NCBI GenBank assembly: GCA_013180625.2
Contig: SNVD02008873.1
Span: 288,711 to 352,710 of the forward strand
DNA: 64,000 nt
Reading direction: 5' to 3'
Source of the DNA: Boswellia sacra
Lineage: Eukaryota; Streptophyta; Magnoliopsida; Sapindales; Burseraceae
Shown here: one piece after another, positions 12,474 through 23,279 of the stretch
Numbering within the stretch: the first letter of the stretch is position 1
Layout of the letters: every line of letters starts with the position of its first letter
Notes under the pieces: generated by a model
Seen by the model: only the letters and a program-made list of their open reading frames with translations
Told to the model about the DNA's origin: nothing
Database searches by the model: none
Made by a program: the position numbers and the translations under genes

Positions 12474-14239
12474 GTGAGTCATTGCAAGTAACAAAAGGTC
12501 GTGGGGCTGCTCGTGGTAATGCTGAATGGGGCTCAGGGCAACCGTTACATGTAGATTTTAACAGTACATGGCAGCCAATTGGTCCAAAAAAAAAGATGTT
12601 TACATCACAACTTGGCATTATAGCTAGGAATGGGTCAATGGCTCCATTGACTTTTACTAGTTGGAATGCCATGCCTGAGCACAAATTAAATGCCATTTGG
12701 AAAGAAGTGAAGGTATTGCATTTACATCTAATTGATAAATTGAAATATATTTAATTTAACTAAACTAATCCATTGTTTTTTCTGTAAATGTAAGACAATA
12801 CAGATGTTCTGGATGAGTATAGACCTCATTGTCTAAAAGCAATGGGAGTACTTTGGAGGAATTGGAAAGCTCGTGTAAAGAGAGACTTTTACAAGCCATA
12901 TTCGACGAATGAGGCACATTTAGCTTTTACTCCTCCGAAAATTACTGAAGAGCATTGGAAGATTTTGGTCGCTTATTGGAGCAGCGAAGGAGCTCAAGTA
13001 AGTAATCAAAATCATGGTTAACATAATCGTTTTCACCAAAACATCCTAACAAATCAGATATGTATAAACTATATATTTATTGGTTTGTTTTGGCTCTTTA
13101 ATATTACAGAAACAGGCAGAGAGAAATAAGGCAAATCATGCCCATCAATTTGCGCTTCATAGGACTGGTCGCATTTCTTTTGCAAAAAGAGAGAAGAAGT
13201 AAGTTTTAACAACATCTAAATTCATATGAATTGTTTGAGATTTTGCAATGGTAGTTAATACGGTATATTTGTAACTTTCTTCATTTGCAATTGTAAACTA
13301 ATAATTCTTTTTTTTATTAAGATGTCAAAGAGTGGAGAAAAAACTAATCGCATTAGTGTGTTTATCAAGACTAGGACTACAAGTGGTGGAGATGTGGTTG
13401 ATAATGAGAGTGTCGAAATAATTGTATGTTTTTTAAACTAACTTATTTCCTATTACATTTTGTATGAAATTGATTACATGATCCTTTTTTTACCATTTGA
13501 TTTATTCTCATCATTTGTAGAGCCAATTAAAAAAAGGAATCTCTAGAATACCTAATGAGCAACAAACAGATGCAGCAGCAGAACGAGTATTTCAAGACAT
13601 AATAGGACGTGACCATCGTGGTTATGCCCGCACATATGGCCATGGTCCATCCCCATCTGTTATTAAAAGTCAATACTCATCTCAACCTATTGATATGGAG
13701 AAATTGCATCAAGAGTTGCATGAAATGCGAGTAGAGAGCAAAGAACTAAAGGACTACAACACTCAGTTGTACAACTTTCTGCAACAGAAATTTTCAGACA
13801 TCGAAGAGCAGCTGCCACCACCTATGCGACCTCAGGTATTTACTTAACTTTAACTTGATGATGAAAAAATTGTATTGTTAACAAAAGGTCTTACTACTGT
13901 TTGCAGCTGTAATAATTTGGGTTTTGCTGAAATCTTATAGAAAATTTGATGCAATTTGAATCAAGGTTGTTAAGGGTGTTATACTTGCAATTGAAATCAA
14001 AGCTATTATATGAAGATGATAAGAGTAATTTGAAATGTTGAAATGTTTGCCTAAATAGGATTAGCCAGAGTCTAAAGATGGATGGCATTTTGTGTTGTTT
14101 GGAACTATTTAGGACTACAAGCTTTTCTAAACTTTTTAAAATGTCTTAGGTTTCAGTTCCAGATGCTTCAAGTGCACACCAAAATCGTGTCAATGCGGAC
14201 GCTGCAACAACAAATGAGGAGGAGAATGAGGAAAATTAG
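12474..14239 (+). pseudogene. Transposase_24 (TNPA-like) gene of CACTA-1, exon 1 missing
   Basis: Six exons can be traced by GT..AG borders and by comparison with the copy in CACTA-3: 12474-12712, 12795-12997, 13110-13198, 13322-13423, 13521-13835 and 14150-14239 (stop TAG 14237-14239). The product contains the plant Transposase_24 (Ptta/En-Spm) signature: 'ITEEHWKILVAYWSS', then 'ERNKANHAHQFALHRTGR', then 'ISVFIKTRTTS', and a C-terminal coiled coil rich in E/K/Q ('LHQELHEMRVESKELKDY'). By family knowledge this accessory protein binds subterminal repeats and works with a TNP2-type transposase. The ATG exon present in CACTA-3 is absent here, replaced by a 249-bp repeat, so translation could start only internally. 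The remaining exons look open. Confidence 0.8.
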
Positions 14240-14635
14240 GTATATATGAATTTATTTATCATTACTCAATAATAAATAAATTTTGGCATATAACATTTAG
14301 TTGAACTTCTCCAATAAACTTAGTAATAGTAAGACATCTAATTATTACATTTTATTTGTGCAGGGTCTTTTCACATGAAAACTTGAATGGGAATAAGACT
14401 TCTAGACATATTTTATACTTCCAAACTTCTAGACTTGAATGGGATTGCAAATAAACTTGGTACTCTTATGTTGTATGTGAATGTATAACTTATTAATTTA
14501 TGTGTATGTGAATATACTCTTATGTTGTACTCTTATTTTTTATTGGAATATCATTTTATTGGTTCATGTTTTCATATGATGAATTATTTGAATTAATTAG
14601 AAAAAAAATAGATTGAAAAAATGGTTACAGGCCCA

Positions 14636-15069
14636 GATTTCATAAAAATTGCAAAAAGGGTTCTGGGAGTTGAGCTCTTTTTTACTACGGGCCTAACGAC
14701 TGCGGTTAATGACCTGGGACAACAACAAGCACTTTTTACGGCGGGCAGACACCTGTGGTAAAAGCCGGACCACGATTTTTTACTGGATCACGGTATAATC
14801 ATTTACGGCGGGCAGGGAAGCCCGCAATAGACTATTTAAAGCGGGTCGAGTGCCCGCGGTAAATAATTTTCCACCAGACCACGAATTTCTACGGCAGCCA
14901 TTGTGACTACGGTAAAACCATTTTTATGGCGAGCCGAAACCGCAGTAAAAAGTAAAATGAGTTTTTACGACGCCATTTTATATGGCAGGCTTAAACCGTT
15001 GCATGCCCGCCGTAGAAGGCTTTTTACCTCGGTTTCGGCCCCTCGTAAAAGGCTCATTTTCTTGTAGTG
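14636..15069. repeat. 3' subterminal repeat region of CACTA-1
   Basis: Many copies in both orientations of TTTACGGCGGGC, GCCCGC(A/C)GTAAA and related motifs. They form short GC-rich hairpins in an otherwise AT-rich setting and end in the CACTA terminal repeat. They match the motif set at the ends of CACTA-2 and CACTA-3, so the three elements share a transposase-binding code. Confidence 0.85.
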
Positions 15070-15072
15070 TTA

Positions 15073-15974
15073 CCAGAACATTTGCTTTTTATCCAACAAG
15101 GATATTGAAAATTCAAACCTGTGGGTCAATGATCGTGATATACACACACACAGATATATATATATAAACGCAGCAACATTGCTGCCGCAATAGAGATAGG
15201 TTAGAAATTTGGAGTGGACGATATGATTGATTTTTTTGCTCGGTGTGCCTTGAACACCAGCAACAATAATTCCACCCTAGCAATCTGCATGGTTTACTAA
15301 ATTGGGAAAATCATGTGCAAAATGAAATATGGTCATTGGAAATTTTAAGTAGCTCACTGAAAATATAGGTCTAAGTGGTTAGCTTTATGCAAAATTCATA
15401 AGATTAATTCCCAAAACCATTATCTACATCATATTATTCGCACTACGCCAATAATTACATCATGTATCATAATGTCTTTATTTATCAAGTCCTAATTGGG
15501 TGAGTTGCTAAGAATCGAGAGAGATATATCATTCCATAATGTAACAATTAGCTTGAGATAATTTTATCAAGTTCTTTGGCACATGAAAAACAACGAGAGC
15601 TGAATGGACCAAATGCCAGTGAATATTAAAAGGCACTAATCGCAGAGGTTTGGCCGCCAATCTGATAGAGAAGCAAATCATTGAAATTTGCAAAATTAGC
15701 ATGTGGAGAGAGATCGTTGGTGAGGCTATAAAAGCATTCCTGGTGGGAAGTACCATTGGAATATTATCATAAATTTTAAGAAATTACAACAAGTCTATGT
15801 AACTAGAGCACTCATACAAGCTAAAAAAAAAAAAAGTATATAAGATTGGATTTTGCTACAGTACAGCTGCTGTACCAGTATAGTAGCCGTAAAAAATATA
15901 TAAAAATCATAAACAAGTATATAAAAATTATAAATGAACAAGTAAAAATTCTAAAGTTGTAAATAAGTAAATAA
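15073..15974. other. Sequence between CACTA-1 and CACTA-2, no gene recognised
   Basis: No supportable coding region. At 15846-15974 the text TTTTGCTACAGTACAGC followed by repeated GTAAAAATT/TATAAAAATCATAAAC resembles the left end of the MITE at 56083-56328. CACTA-2 is inserted into it, splitting the repeat, whose tail continues after 19348. Confidence 0.55.
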
Positions 15975-16176
15975 CACTACAAGAAAATAGGCTTTTTACC
16001 GCGGGCCGAAACCACGGTAAAAATCCTTATACGGCGGGCAAACGGCGGTTTTAGCCCGCCGTATAAAATGGCGTTGTAAAAACTAATTTTACTTTTTACC
16101 GCGGTTTTGGCCCGTAGTAAAAGGCCTTTTATCGCGGGTGCTTAGCCCGCTGTGGAAATTCATGGTCTTGGATAAA

Positions 16177-16301
16177 ATTATTTACCGCGGGCAGGTGGCC
16201 CGCCGTAAAAAGCTGAAGCATTATTTACCGCGGGCTGGTGGCCCGCCGTAAAAAGCTGTAGTAAAATTATTTACCGCGGGCTGGTGGCCCGCCGTAAAAA
16301 A
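16177..16301. repeat. Three tandem hairpin repeats in the CACTA-2 3' subterminal region
   Basis: Copies at 16177-16214, 16220-16257 and 16266-16301. Each reads ATTATTTACCGCGGGC, a short spacer, then GCCCGCCGTAAAAA. Each unit is itself an imperfect palindrome (TTTACCGCGGGC versus GCCCGCCGTAAA, 11 of 12 paired). Likely a transposase-binding array and a possible small-RNA source. Confidence 0.85.
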
Positions 16302-16352
16302 TCTACATTTATAGATACCAAAAGCTGTGCTAAAAATGGAAGATCAATTATT

Positions 16353-17843
16353 ATACGAACCAAAATCCAGAAGCAGAACCATATCACTATCAATAACAGA
16401 AGTTATCCGATATGCAATAGTTATGACTGTGTAGTCAGAGAAGTGTTGTCGAAGAGTTTGCTGGATAAGAATATCAGTGGCAGTATCAACAGATGCAGTA
16501 GCTTTATCAAGCACCAAGACCTTACTTTTCTTGAGTACCACTCGCCCAAGACAGACCAACTGCCTCTGACCCATGCTCCAATTCTCTCCATTCTTGGTAA
16601 CTGCAACGTCCATATCACCACATTACAATTGCATTTCTATGGCGAATATACTTTAGAAAAATTTTCTATGACAATAAAAGTGAAAAGAATAAAAGAAAGA
16701 CCTTTGGAATCTAGCTTTCCTTCTTTGTTTCTAACTTCATCTCCAAGTTGGCACTTATCCAAAGCCTAAAAACCATTTAAATAAATGTTAGTTTTTGCCA
16801 TGTTTAAAATTAAAGGCAGAACGCAAAAATTTGCTCCTACATATTTAAATTAAGATCAACCCACCTCCCAAATTTGCTCGTCTGTGTATTCTTCAAGAGG
16901 ATCTAGATTGCTTCGTACGGTCCCTTCGAACATAGTTGGATCCTAAGGAATGATGCTTAGTCTTGACCGTAAATCATGCAATCCAATTGATGAGATATTG
17001 ATGCCATCTATTGCAATCTGACCGGCTGCAGGTTCAACAAGCCGGAAGAGTGCTTGAATGAGAGTAGTTTTACCGCTACCTGTTCTCCCTACGATGCCAG
17101 TTTTCATTCCTCCTAGGAAAGTGCATGTCAGACCTCGCAACATGAGTGGCAAATTTGGGGAGTAGCGGATCTACACCATTATAATAATTAATTATGAATG
17201 TGAATATAAAAAATATAGTCTACATCTATCTTAGTAGGGAAAAGCGAGCAAAATTACCTGCAGATCACGAATTTGAACTTCACCATGTGATGGCTCACTA
17301 GGAATACAAGAATACTGAAATATTCTCTCAACAGATATAATCTTGTTCTCCAGATAGCAAAGACTCCATATTACTACAGCTTGTAGGATATTAAGATTAA
17401 GTCCGTATGTCACAGCTAAGCCTGCAATTGCTTTGGAAATAGAAGAAATTAAAGACAAAAGTTATTCTCAAGCTCCTATAATATTTATGTACTGTCAATA
17501 TATAGCAAGATGGAAAATCAGTTGGTACATGGATGACCAACTTACCTGGCTTAATAACTCCCTCTGGGAAAGACATGAATAGAACCAAAGAGAAGGCAAA
17601 TGTAATTAAAGACAACATATCCATTCGAATGAAAAGCCATTCCATGGCACCGGCAATATGGAAATTGGGCTGAGAATAACCATCCATCAACTTCATATAT
17701 ATGTCTTGGAACCTTGATTCTTGGTCAAAGCTCCTGATAGTAGTCGACCCTGAAATTGTTTCTGCAAAATGTTGTATAACTAGAGCTTTGCAAACTCCAA
17801 CTAGCCGTGAGAGTTCTCAAACTGAAGATATGTAATATTGCTG
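16353..17843 (-). pseudogene. Captured ABCC (MRP-type) ABC transporter fragment
   Basis: Reading leftwards, exons covering the end of TMD2 and most of NBD2 of a plant ABCC transporter can be followed across intact splice borders. They are about 17840-17546 ('ETISGSTTIRSFDQESRFQD'), about 17423-17262 ('YLENKIISVERIFQY'), about 17173-16865 with Walker A 'GRTGSGKTT', a short linker exon near 16768, and about 16608-16353 with the ABC signature '[13 protein letters not shown]', Walker B and H-loop. The copy is dead in many ways. An in-frame TGA at 17819-17817 replaces an expected Arg. A TAG directly after 'RLSIIP' at about 16942 replaces the Q-loop Gln. Walker B reads '[12 protein letters not shown]', with Lys for the catalytic Glu. 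The H-loop reads 'IAYRI', with Tyr for His. A linker of about 20 residues before 'PSHGEV' is missing and the C-terminus is cut after 'LLLDFG'. Closest remembered subfamily is the ABCC3 group. Confidence 0.9.
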
Positions 17844-18411
17844 CACAATTGTTATTTTTGTGAGAAATCAAATGTCGAAAATTGATAAATTATGATTTAA
17901 TATATCGAGATGAAAAATAATTTATTAACAACTCCCATTATCTCCCTGCATTGAGCATTAGCCCATCAACCATACATGCCACCATCCATCCCAGAAACAG
18001 TTATTCATGCCACAAGCATCACAACTCAATTAACAAAATTAAAAATTAATCAAATAAAAAAAAAAACCAAACTTGGCAGCTCCAACACCGTTTTCCAGTA
18101 GCTTCACCAACATCATCCAATAAAACAAAAACAAATTAAAATTTAAACAGCTCAACAACTTAACATCCCAGAAAATCAATTTCAGCAATTGATTCACCAA
18201 AAAAAAATGACAACAAAATAATAAAAAAAAAATGCAAGATTTGACCCAAAAATTCACAGCCAATCACCACCACCATGAATCTGCATCTCATCCAAACCCA
18301 AAAACAAACCCGACACCGTGAATTTGCAACTCATCCGAACCCAAAGAGAAATCCAGAAATTCCAACTCAATGAAACCAAAAAAAATTAAAATTAAAAAAT
18401 AAAACAGTCAC

Positions 18412-18693
18412 CTGCTACCTCTCCTTTCTTCACAGCAGGCTTTACTGGAACCCACTCATTGTCTGCACTCTTTCTAACCCTCCTCAACCTCGGTGAAAAA
18501 TCCCTTTTTCCACCCTTTCCCACCTTCTTAAGGCCGTGATTTACAAACCCAGAATCCTCCATAGAGAGCCTCGTGTCCTCTTGCGTCACCACCTTTCCCT
18601 CGCTACAATCTTCTTCGACGCTGTTTAAGACAAGTGGCTTGAAGTCACTCTGTAGAGGTTGTGAGATTAACGCATCATAGCACTCAACTTTCA
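18412..18693 (-). pseudogene. Captured exon-like block of unknown origin in CACTA-2
   Basis: A 282-nt block open in one frame, bounded by an acceptor-like CTAG at its right and a donor GTGAC at 18411-18407. The predicted segment ('KVECYDALISQPLQSD', later 'DFSPRLRRVRKSADNEWVPV') is hydrophilic and basic towards its end. I do not recognise the family. Its position between the element's 5' end and the ABCC exons, on the same strand, suggests a second captured gene fragment. A GC-rich proline-rich leader (18756-18983) precedes it. It could instead be the element's own leader exon. Confidence 0.45.
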
Positions 18694-19345
18694 CTAGATA
18701 AATGGTCTAGAACGATCTGGGATGATAAGTAAAGATGTGTTGGAAAAAGAAGTGGTTAAAGAGCAGCGGTGTAACGATTGAGTGTATGGCGGGAAGGCTT
18801 GAGGATGGTTGGGGTTTGGGATTTTCTGGCTGCCTTTGTAATCTCCCTCGCTCCCTCGCGAATCTTTGAAACGACATCCGGGTCCTCCGAAGACATGACT
18901 TTGTCACAGTTGCTCAAGAGGGCGGAGAGACGAGGTGGTGGGGAGGGGGGGTGGTGTGTAAGTGGAGAAGGGAGAGGAAGCATAGGGCGGCATGTAGATC
19001 AGAGGTGTGGGAGGAGGAGAAGGGGGCGGGATTGGAGGAGGAGAAACTCGGAGGAAGACAGGTGGAGGGGGTAGTCAAGGTAGGAGCAGAGGCCGGAGCG
19101 AAGGATTTGGGTTTGATGGGTGAGAAGGAAATTAGGGATTACGCATTGGGGAGAAAGAAATTAGACGAGAGAGAGGAGGGAAATGGTTATATCTTTCATC
19201 AGCTTCTACTGCGGTTCCTTTAAACCGCAGTAAATTTATTGGTTTTTTACCGCGGGCATGGTAGCCCGCCGTATAGTTTATTTTTACTGCATTTTTTTAT
19301 GCCCGCCGTAGATGGATGCAGTAAAAGCCTTCTTTTCCAGTAGTG

Positions 19346-20599
19346 TAAAAGTTGTAAACATAAATTTTATTTAGTCATTTACAGTTTTTATAAACTTGTA
19401 TATAACTTTTATTTACTCATTTATAATTTTATAATTTTTATTTGCTTATTACAACAGACGAACCCCGGCCCTCGCCCCAAAAAATAATTCAAAAACCCTG
19501 GGAATTAGCAATTTATTTTGATGTTACGTAAAATTAGTTTATGTCCATTAGTTTCTAATGCTTGCTAAAGCCTCTTATTTATATGTAAGCACACAGCCTA
19601 TTAGCCCATTTTATTAATGCCCACTCAAAAATTGATATTAGACTAGCAGAATGACCACTGAGCTATAACGCATTTCACTAAAAGTATTGATAGCCATATA
19701 TATATTACAAGGAAATAAAAATAAAAAAAAATTATAGAACCCAGGTTTCCAACCTCAGGTTATTGCCCAACATACCTATTATGGGTCTATCAATTGATTA
19801 TGCTAATTATAGTGGTTAAAAAATTAATTAGTTCCTACATAAGATGTTAATTAACTTAATTAATTAAATAATTACAAATGTTAAGTAAATTAATTACAAA
19901 TCAATCACATTATAGTAAAGATTGATTTCTTTAAGAATTAAATAATCAATCAATTTAATTATGTTAAATTAAATCCATCGCTTTTACTGCAACAGATATT
20001 CAGAATACAGACTGCAATATAGATATAACAGCAGTAACAAGAGCTAAAACAAAACAGAAATAGTTCGGAGCTTTTTTTAACAACTATATGAAACAAAATC
20101 AAAACTTGCAGTTGCAGCCGATCTGAACTAACAAACCCCTACAGTATCTAATCAAATGAAAATGCCCATGACCATCTTTAAGCAAACCCTGACCTACACT
20201 TGGGAGTGAGGACAAAAAATAAAGTTGGTAACTTACAAATAATCAATAAAGAGATCAAGTGAGAACAGAACAAAAGGAAAGTCGATCAGAGACAAACCAA
20301 AGTCATTTTTTGAAGAATTAGGATGGGAAGAAGGCACCTTCTGATTTGGTTGGACTTGACCGTAGCAGATAATGTGTACGCGGCTCTAGAAATGAAGAGT
20401 AAAGAAGAACAACATCGAAAATTTAAGAGAGAGCAGTGCCAGCTGCTGTTCTCCGCATCTTTCTCCAACACCCCATTTTGGAGGACATTTATACCCTTAC
20501 ACTTAAAATAGCCCTCCAAGAAATCAAAATTTCATCTCCTCCTGGACGGTTACTCACCCTCCATCATCACTCGCTGTCTTTTGTTTTCCATTTAATACG
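19346..20599. other. Sequence between CACTA-2 and CACTA-3, no gene recognised
   Basis: AT-rich, with GTAAA-type repeats continuing from the left flank of CACTA-2. The stretch 20280-20560 is less AT-rich and has short open frames on both strands but no motif I can assign. No CACTA terminus is visible here, although the left end of CACTA-3 would be expected in or near it. Confidence 0.5.
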
Positions 20600-20692
20600 G
20601 AAGCTATTTTTTATTCAAACAATTTAATTTAAAAAATTCATCATATGAATACATGAACCAATAAAATGATATTCCAATAAAAAATAAGAATA

Positions 20693-20785
20693 CAACATCA
20701 AAGTATATTTATTTACATATACACAACATCAAAGTATATTTATTTACATATACACAACATCAAAGTATATTTATTTACATATACA
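20693..20785. repeat. 31-bp tandem repeat, three copies
   Basis: Unit begins ACAACATCAAAGTATATT and is repeated three times with almost no change, in the 3' flank of the CACTA-3 Transposase_24 gene. CACTA-1 has a shorter version of this stretch (14455-14560), so the expansion is specific to this copy. Confidence 0.9.
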
Positions 20786-21046
20786 TAAATTAATAAGTTA
20801 TACATTCACATACAACATAAGAGTACCAAGTTTATTTGCAATCTCAACAATAATAGAAGTCTAGAACTATGAAATATGTCTAAAAGTCTTATTCCCATTG
20901 AAGTTGTCATGTGAGAAAAAACCTGCACAAATAAAATGTAATAATTAGATGTCTTACTATTACTAAGTTTATTAGAGAAGTTTAGATAAATGTTATATGC
21001 CAAAATTTGTTTATTACTGAGTAATGATAAATAACTTCATATATAC

Positions 21047-22801
21047 CTAATTCTCCTCATTCGTTGTTGCGGCGTCCGCGTTGACGCGATTTCGGTGTGC
21101 ACTGGAAGCATCCGGAACTAAAGTCTAAGACATTTTAAAAACTTCAGAAAACTTTTAGTCCTAAATAGTTCATCATAAAGTTCAATTTTTTCATATATCA
21201 TTTACTTGTGAGAAAGGAACATCAAGTTAAAGTTAAGTAAATACCTGAGGTCGCACAGGTGGTGGCAGCTGCTCTTCGATGTCTGGAAATTTCTGTTGGA
21301 GAAAGTTGTACGACTGGGTATTGTAGTCCTTTAGTTCTTTGTTCTCCACCCGCATTTCATGTAACTCTTGATGCAATTTCTCCACATCAACAGGTTGAGA
21401 AGAGCATTGACTTTTAATAACAGATGGGGATGGACCGTGGCCATATGTGCGGGCATAACCACGATGATCACGTCCTATTACATCATGAAATACTCGCTCT
21501 GCCGCTGCATCTGTTTGTTGATCATCAGGTATTCTAGACATTCCTTCTCTTAATTGGCTCTACAAAATGATGAGAATAAATCAAATGGTAATAAAGAGGA
21601 TCGTGTAATCAATTTCATACAAAATGTAATAGGAAATAAGTTAGGTTAAAAAACGTACAATTATTTCGCCACTCTCATTGTCAACCACATCTCCACTACT
21701 TGTAGTTCTAGTCTTAATAAACACACTGATGCGATCAGTTTTTTCTCCACTCTTTGACATCTTAATAAAGAAAAGAATTATTAGTTTGCAATTACAAATG
21801 AAGAAAGTTACAAATAAACCATATTAACTACCATTGCAAAATCTCAAACAATTCATATGAATTTAGATGTTGTTAAAACTTACCTCTTCTCTCTTTTTTG
21901 CAAAAGAAGTGCGTCCAGTCCTATAAAGCGCAAATTGATGGGCACAATTTGCCTTATTTCTCTCAGCCTAAATCTGTAATTATGAAGAGCCAAAACAAAC
22001 CAATAAATATATAGTTTATACATATCTGATTTGTTAGGATGATTTGGTTAAAACGATTATGTTAACCATGATTTTGATTACTTACTTGAGCTCTTTCGCT
22101 GCTCCAATAAGCGACTAAAATCCTCCAATGCTCTTCAGTAATTTTCGAAGGAGTAAAGGCTAAACGTGCCTCATCCGTCGGATAAGGCTTGTAAAAGTCT
22201 CTTTTTACACGAGCCTTCCAATCCCTCCAAAGTACTCCCATTGCTTTTAGACAATGCGGTTTGTACTCATCTGGAACATCCGTATTGTCCTACATTTACA
22301 GAAAATATAATGGATTAGTGTAGTTAAACTAAATATATTTCAATTTATCAATTAGATGTAAATGCAATACCTTCACTTCTTTCCAAATGGCATTTAATTT
22401 GTGCTCAGGCATGGCATGCCAACTAGTATAAGTCAATGGAGCCATTGACCCATTCCTAGCTATAATGCCAAGTTGTGATGTAAATGTCTCTTTATTTGGA
22501 CCAATTGGCTGCCATGTACTATTGAAATCAATATGTAACGGTTGCCCTGAGCCCCATTCAGCATTACCACGAGCAGCGCCCTGACCTTTTGGTACTTGCG
22601 ATGACTCACCTAAGCATATGAAATTAGTTTGACACCGAGGTAAAATTAGAACATTTATGTACAAATATTATAATTTATCTACAAACCTTGGTCTCCCGCA
22701 TTCATCTGAGATTGGGAAGATGAAGATGATTGTCTTCGAGATGCTGCCTCTCTTCGTAGTGCACTTTCCATAGAGTCATCTCTAAGTCTCTTTGGCGCCA
22801 T
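21047..22801 (-). pseudogene. Transposase_24 (TNPA-like) gene of CACTA-3
   Basis: Close homologue of the CACTA-1 gene, with the first exon present. ATG at 22801 starts 'MAPKRLRDDSMESALRREA', a basic, Ser/Gln-rich N-terminus. Following exons carry 'GAARGNAEWGSGQPLH', 'ITEEHWRILVAYWSS', 'ERNKANCAHQFALYRTGR', 'ISVFIKTRTTS' and the C-terminal coiled coil ('LHQELHEMRVENKELKDY'). The stop TAG lies at 21049-21047. The exon beginning near 21970 has an in-frame TAG where CACTA-1 has a CAG Gln codon just before 'AERNKAN', so this copy is probably null unless splicing shifts. Expected role: accessory DNA-binding factor of CACTA transposition. Confidence 0.82.
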
Positions 22802-23003
22802 AGTCAGCTGCAAAAATATATTAACAGTAGAAAATGCTAACCATATATATAATATATTAACCATTACAATAATACATGACACAGATCAAATGTCATTTGT
22901 CTATGAAACCATAAATGTTTGATGCACATATAATGTATGATAGGCAAATAATGTTAAAGTAAGGAAGCTTTTCATTAATATATAAGAAACATCATCTACA
23001 CCT

Positions 23004-23160
23004 TCATTCAACATCATCCATCTCTTCATCACCATCTAGACCGTTGATGTCAACTGTGGTTCCATCAACTCCTTGCCTAACCCAAGTAACATCTTCTTCA
23101 CGAACAAATTCTCTTTCATCTAGTTCTTGTTGTGCATACAACTCAACTTGTGGCACACTT
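23004..23160 (-). pseudogene. C-terminal remnant of a TNP2-type CACTA transposase
   Basis: The frame ends '..VELYAQQELDEREF' then 'DVTWVRQGVDGTTVD' and an acidic tail. This resembles the extreme C-terminus of plant TNP2-type transposases, which end in an acidic 'WVR..V.G..VD' motif. It lies directly upstream of the Transposase_24 gene on the same strand, the normal gene order. All upstream catalytic sequence is missing; the break coincides with the palindrome at 23160-23216. Confidence 0.6.
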
Positions 23161-23216
23161 TTTACCATATGCTCATAGTTCTTGATTGAATAAAGAACTA
23201 TGAGCATATGGTAAAA
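23160..23216. repeat. Perfect 24-bp inverted repeat with 9-nt loop
   Basis: Left arm 23160-23183 (TTTTACCATATGCTCATAG...) is exactly complementary to 23193-23216, with loop 23184-23192. It marks the point where the TNP2 coding remnant stops, consistent with a fold-back or template-switch junction. Confidence 0.9.
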
Positions 23217-23279
23217 TTCTTGAGAATCATGCACAATGCATAGTTCATATGGTAAAATTCTTGAGAATCATGCACAATG
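23205..23279. repeat. 34-bp direct repeat, two copies
   Basis: CATATGGTAAAATTCTTGAG... at 23205-23238 is repeated at 23246-23279 with a 7-bp spacer. It overlaps the right arm of the palindrome, so the same sequence was copied in both inverted and direct order. Confidence 0.9.

Larger units (their letters stand above)
7094..15069 (+). mobile_element. CACTA-1: CACTA (En/Spm, CMC) DNA transposon, ~8.0 kb, defective
   Basis: The left end begins CACTACTATAAAATGGG. The right end closes CATTTTCTTGTAGTG, the inverted CACTACAAGAAAATG. It is flanked by a perfect 3-bp duplication, TTA (7091-7093 and 15070-15072), the hallmark of the superfamily. Subterminal regions are full of GC-rich GCGGGC/ACGGTAAAA motifs (7127-7215 and 14636-15069), probable transposase-binding repeats. 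It contains a Transposase_24-type gene at 12474-14239 without its first exon and no recognisable TNP2 transposase, so it could move only with enzyme supplied in trans. The 7260-7740 leader is CT-rich with low-complexity ORFs I do not trust. The 7740-12470 interior is non-coding as far as I can see, apart from a 249-bp direct repeat. Confidence 0.93.
15975..19345 (-). mobile_element. CACTA-2: Pack-CACTA with captured gene fragments, 3.37 kb
   Basis: Ends are CACTACAAGAAAATAGG at 15975 and CCTTCTTTTCCAGTAGTG ending at 19345, flanked by the perfect duplication TAA (15972-15974 and 19346-19348). The GCGGGC-type subterminal motifs match CACTA-1 and CACTA-3. The 19345 end resembles the 5' end of CACTA-3, so the element reads on the minus strand. 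No transposase sequence is present. The interior instead holds exons of an ABCC transporter (16353-17843) and at least one further exon-like block (18412-18693), all on the same strand as the element. An element promoter near 19345 could therefore transcribe them as one chimeric transcript. This matches transduplication by CACTA elements known in several plants. Confidence 0.93.

Noticed and set aside
18778..19223. Gly/Arg-rich plus-strand frames in CACTA-2
   Set aside because: Reverse strand of a CT-rich leader; composition alone keeps the frames open.
20286..20627. Short frames on both strands near 20.4 kb
   Set aside because: No motif, no splice context that can be followed; left unassigned.
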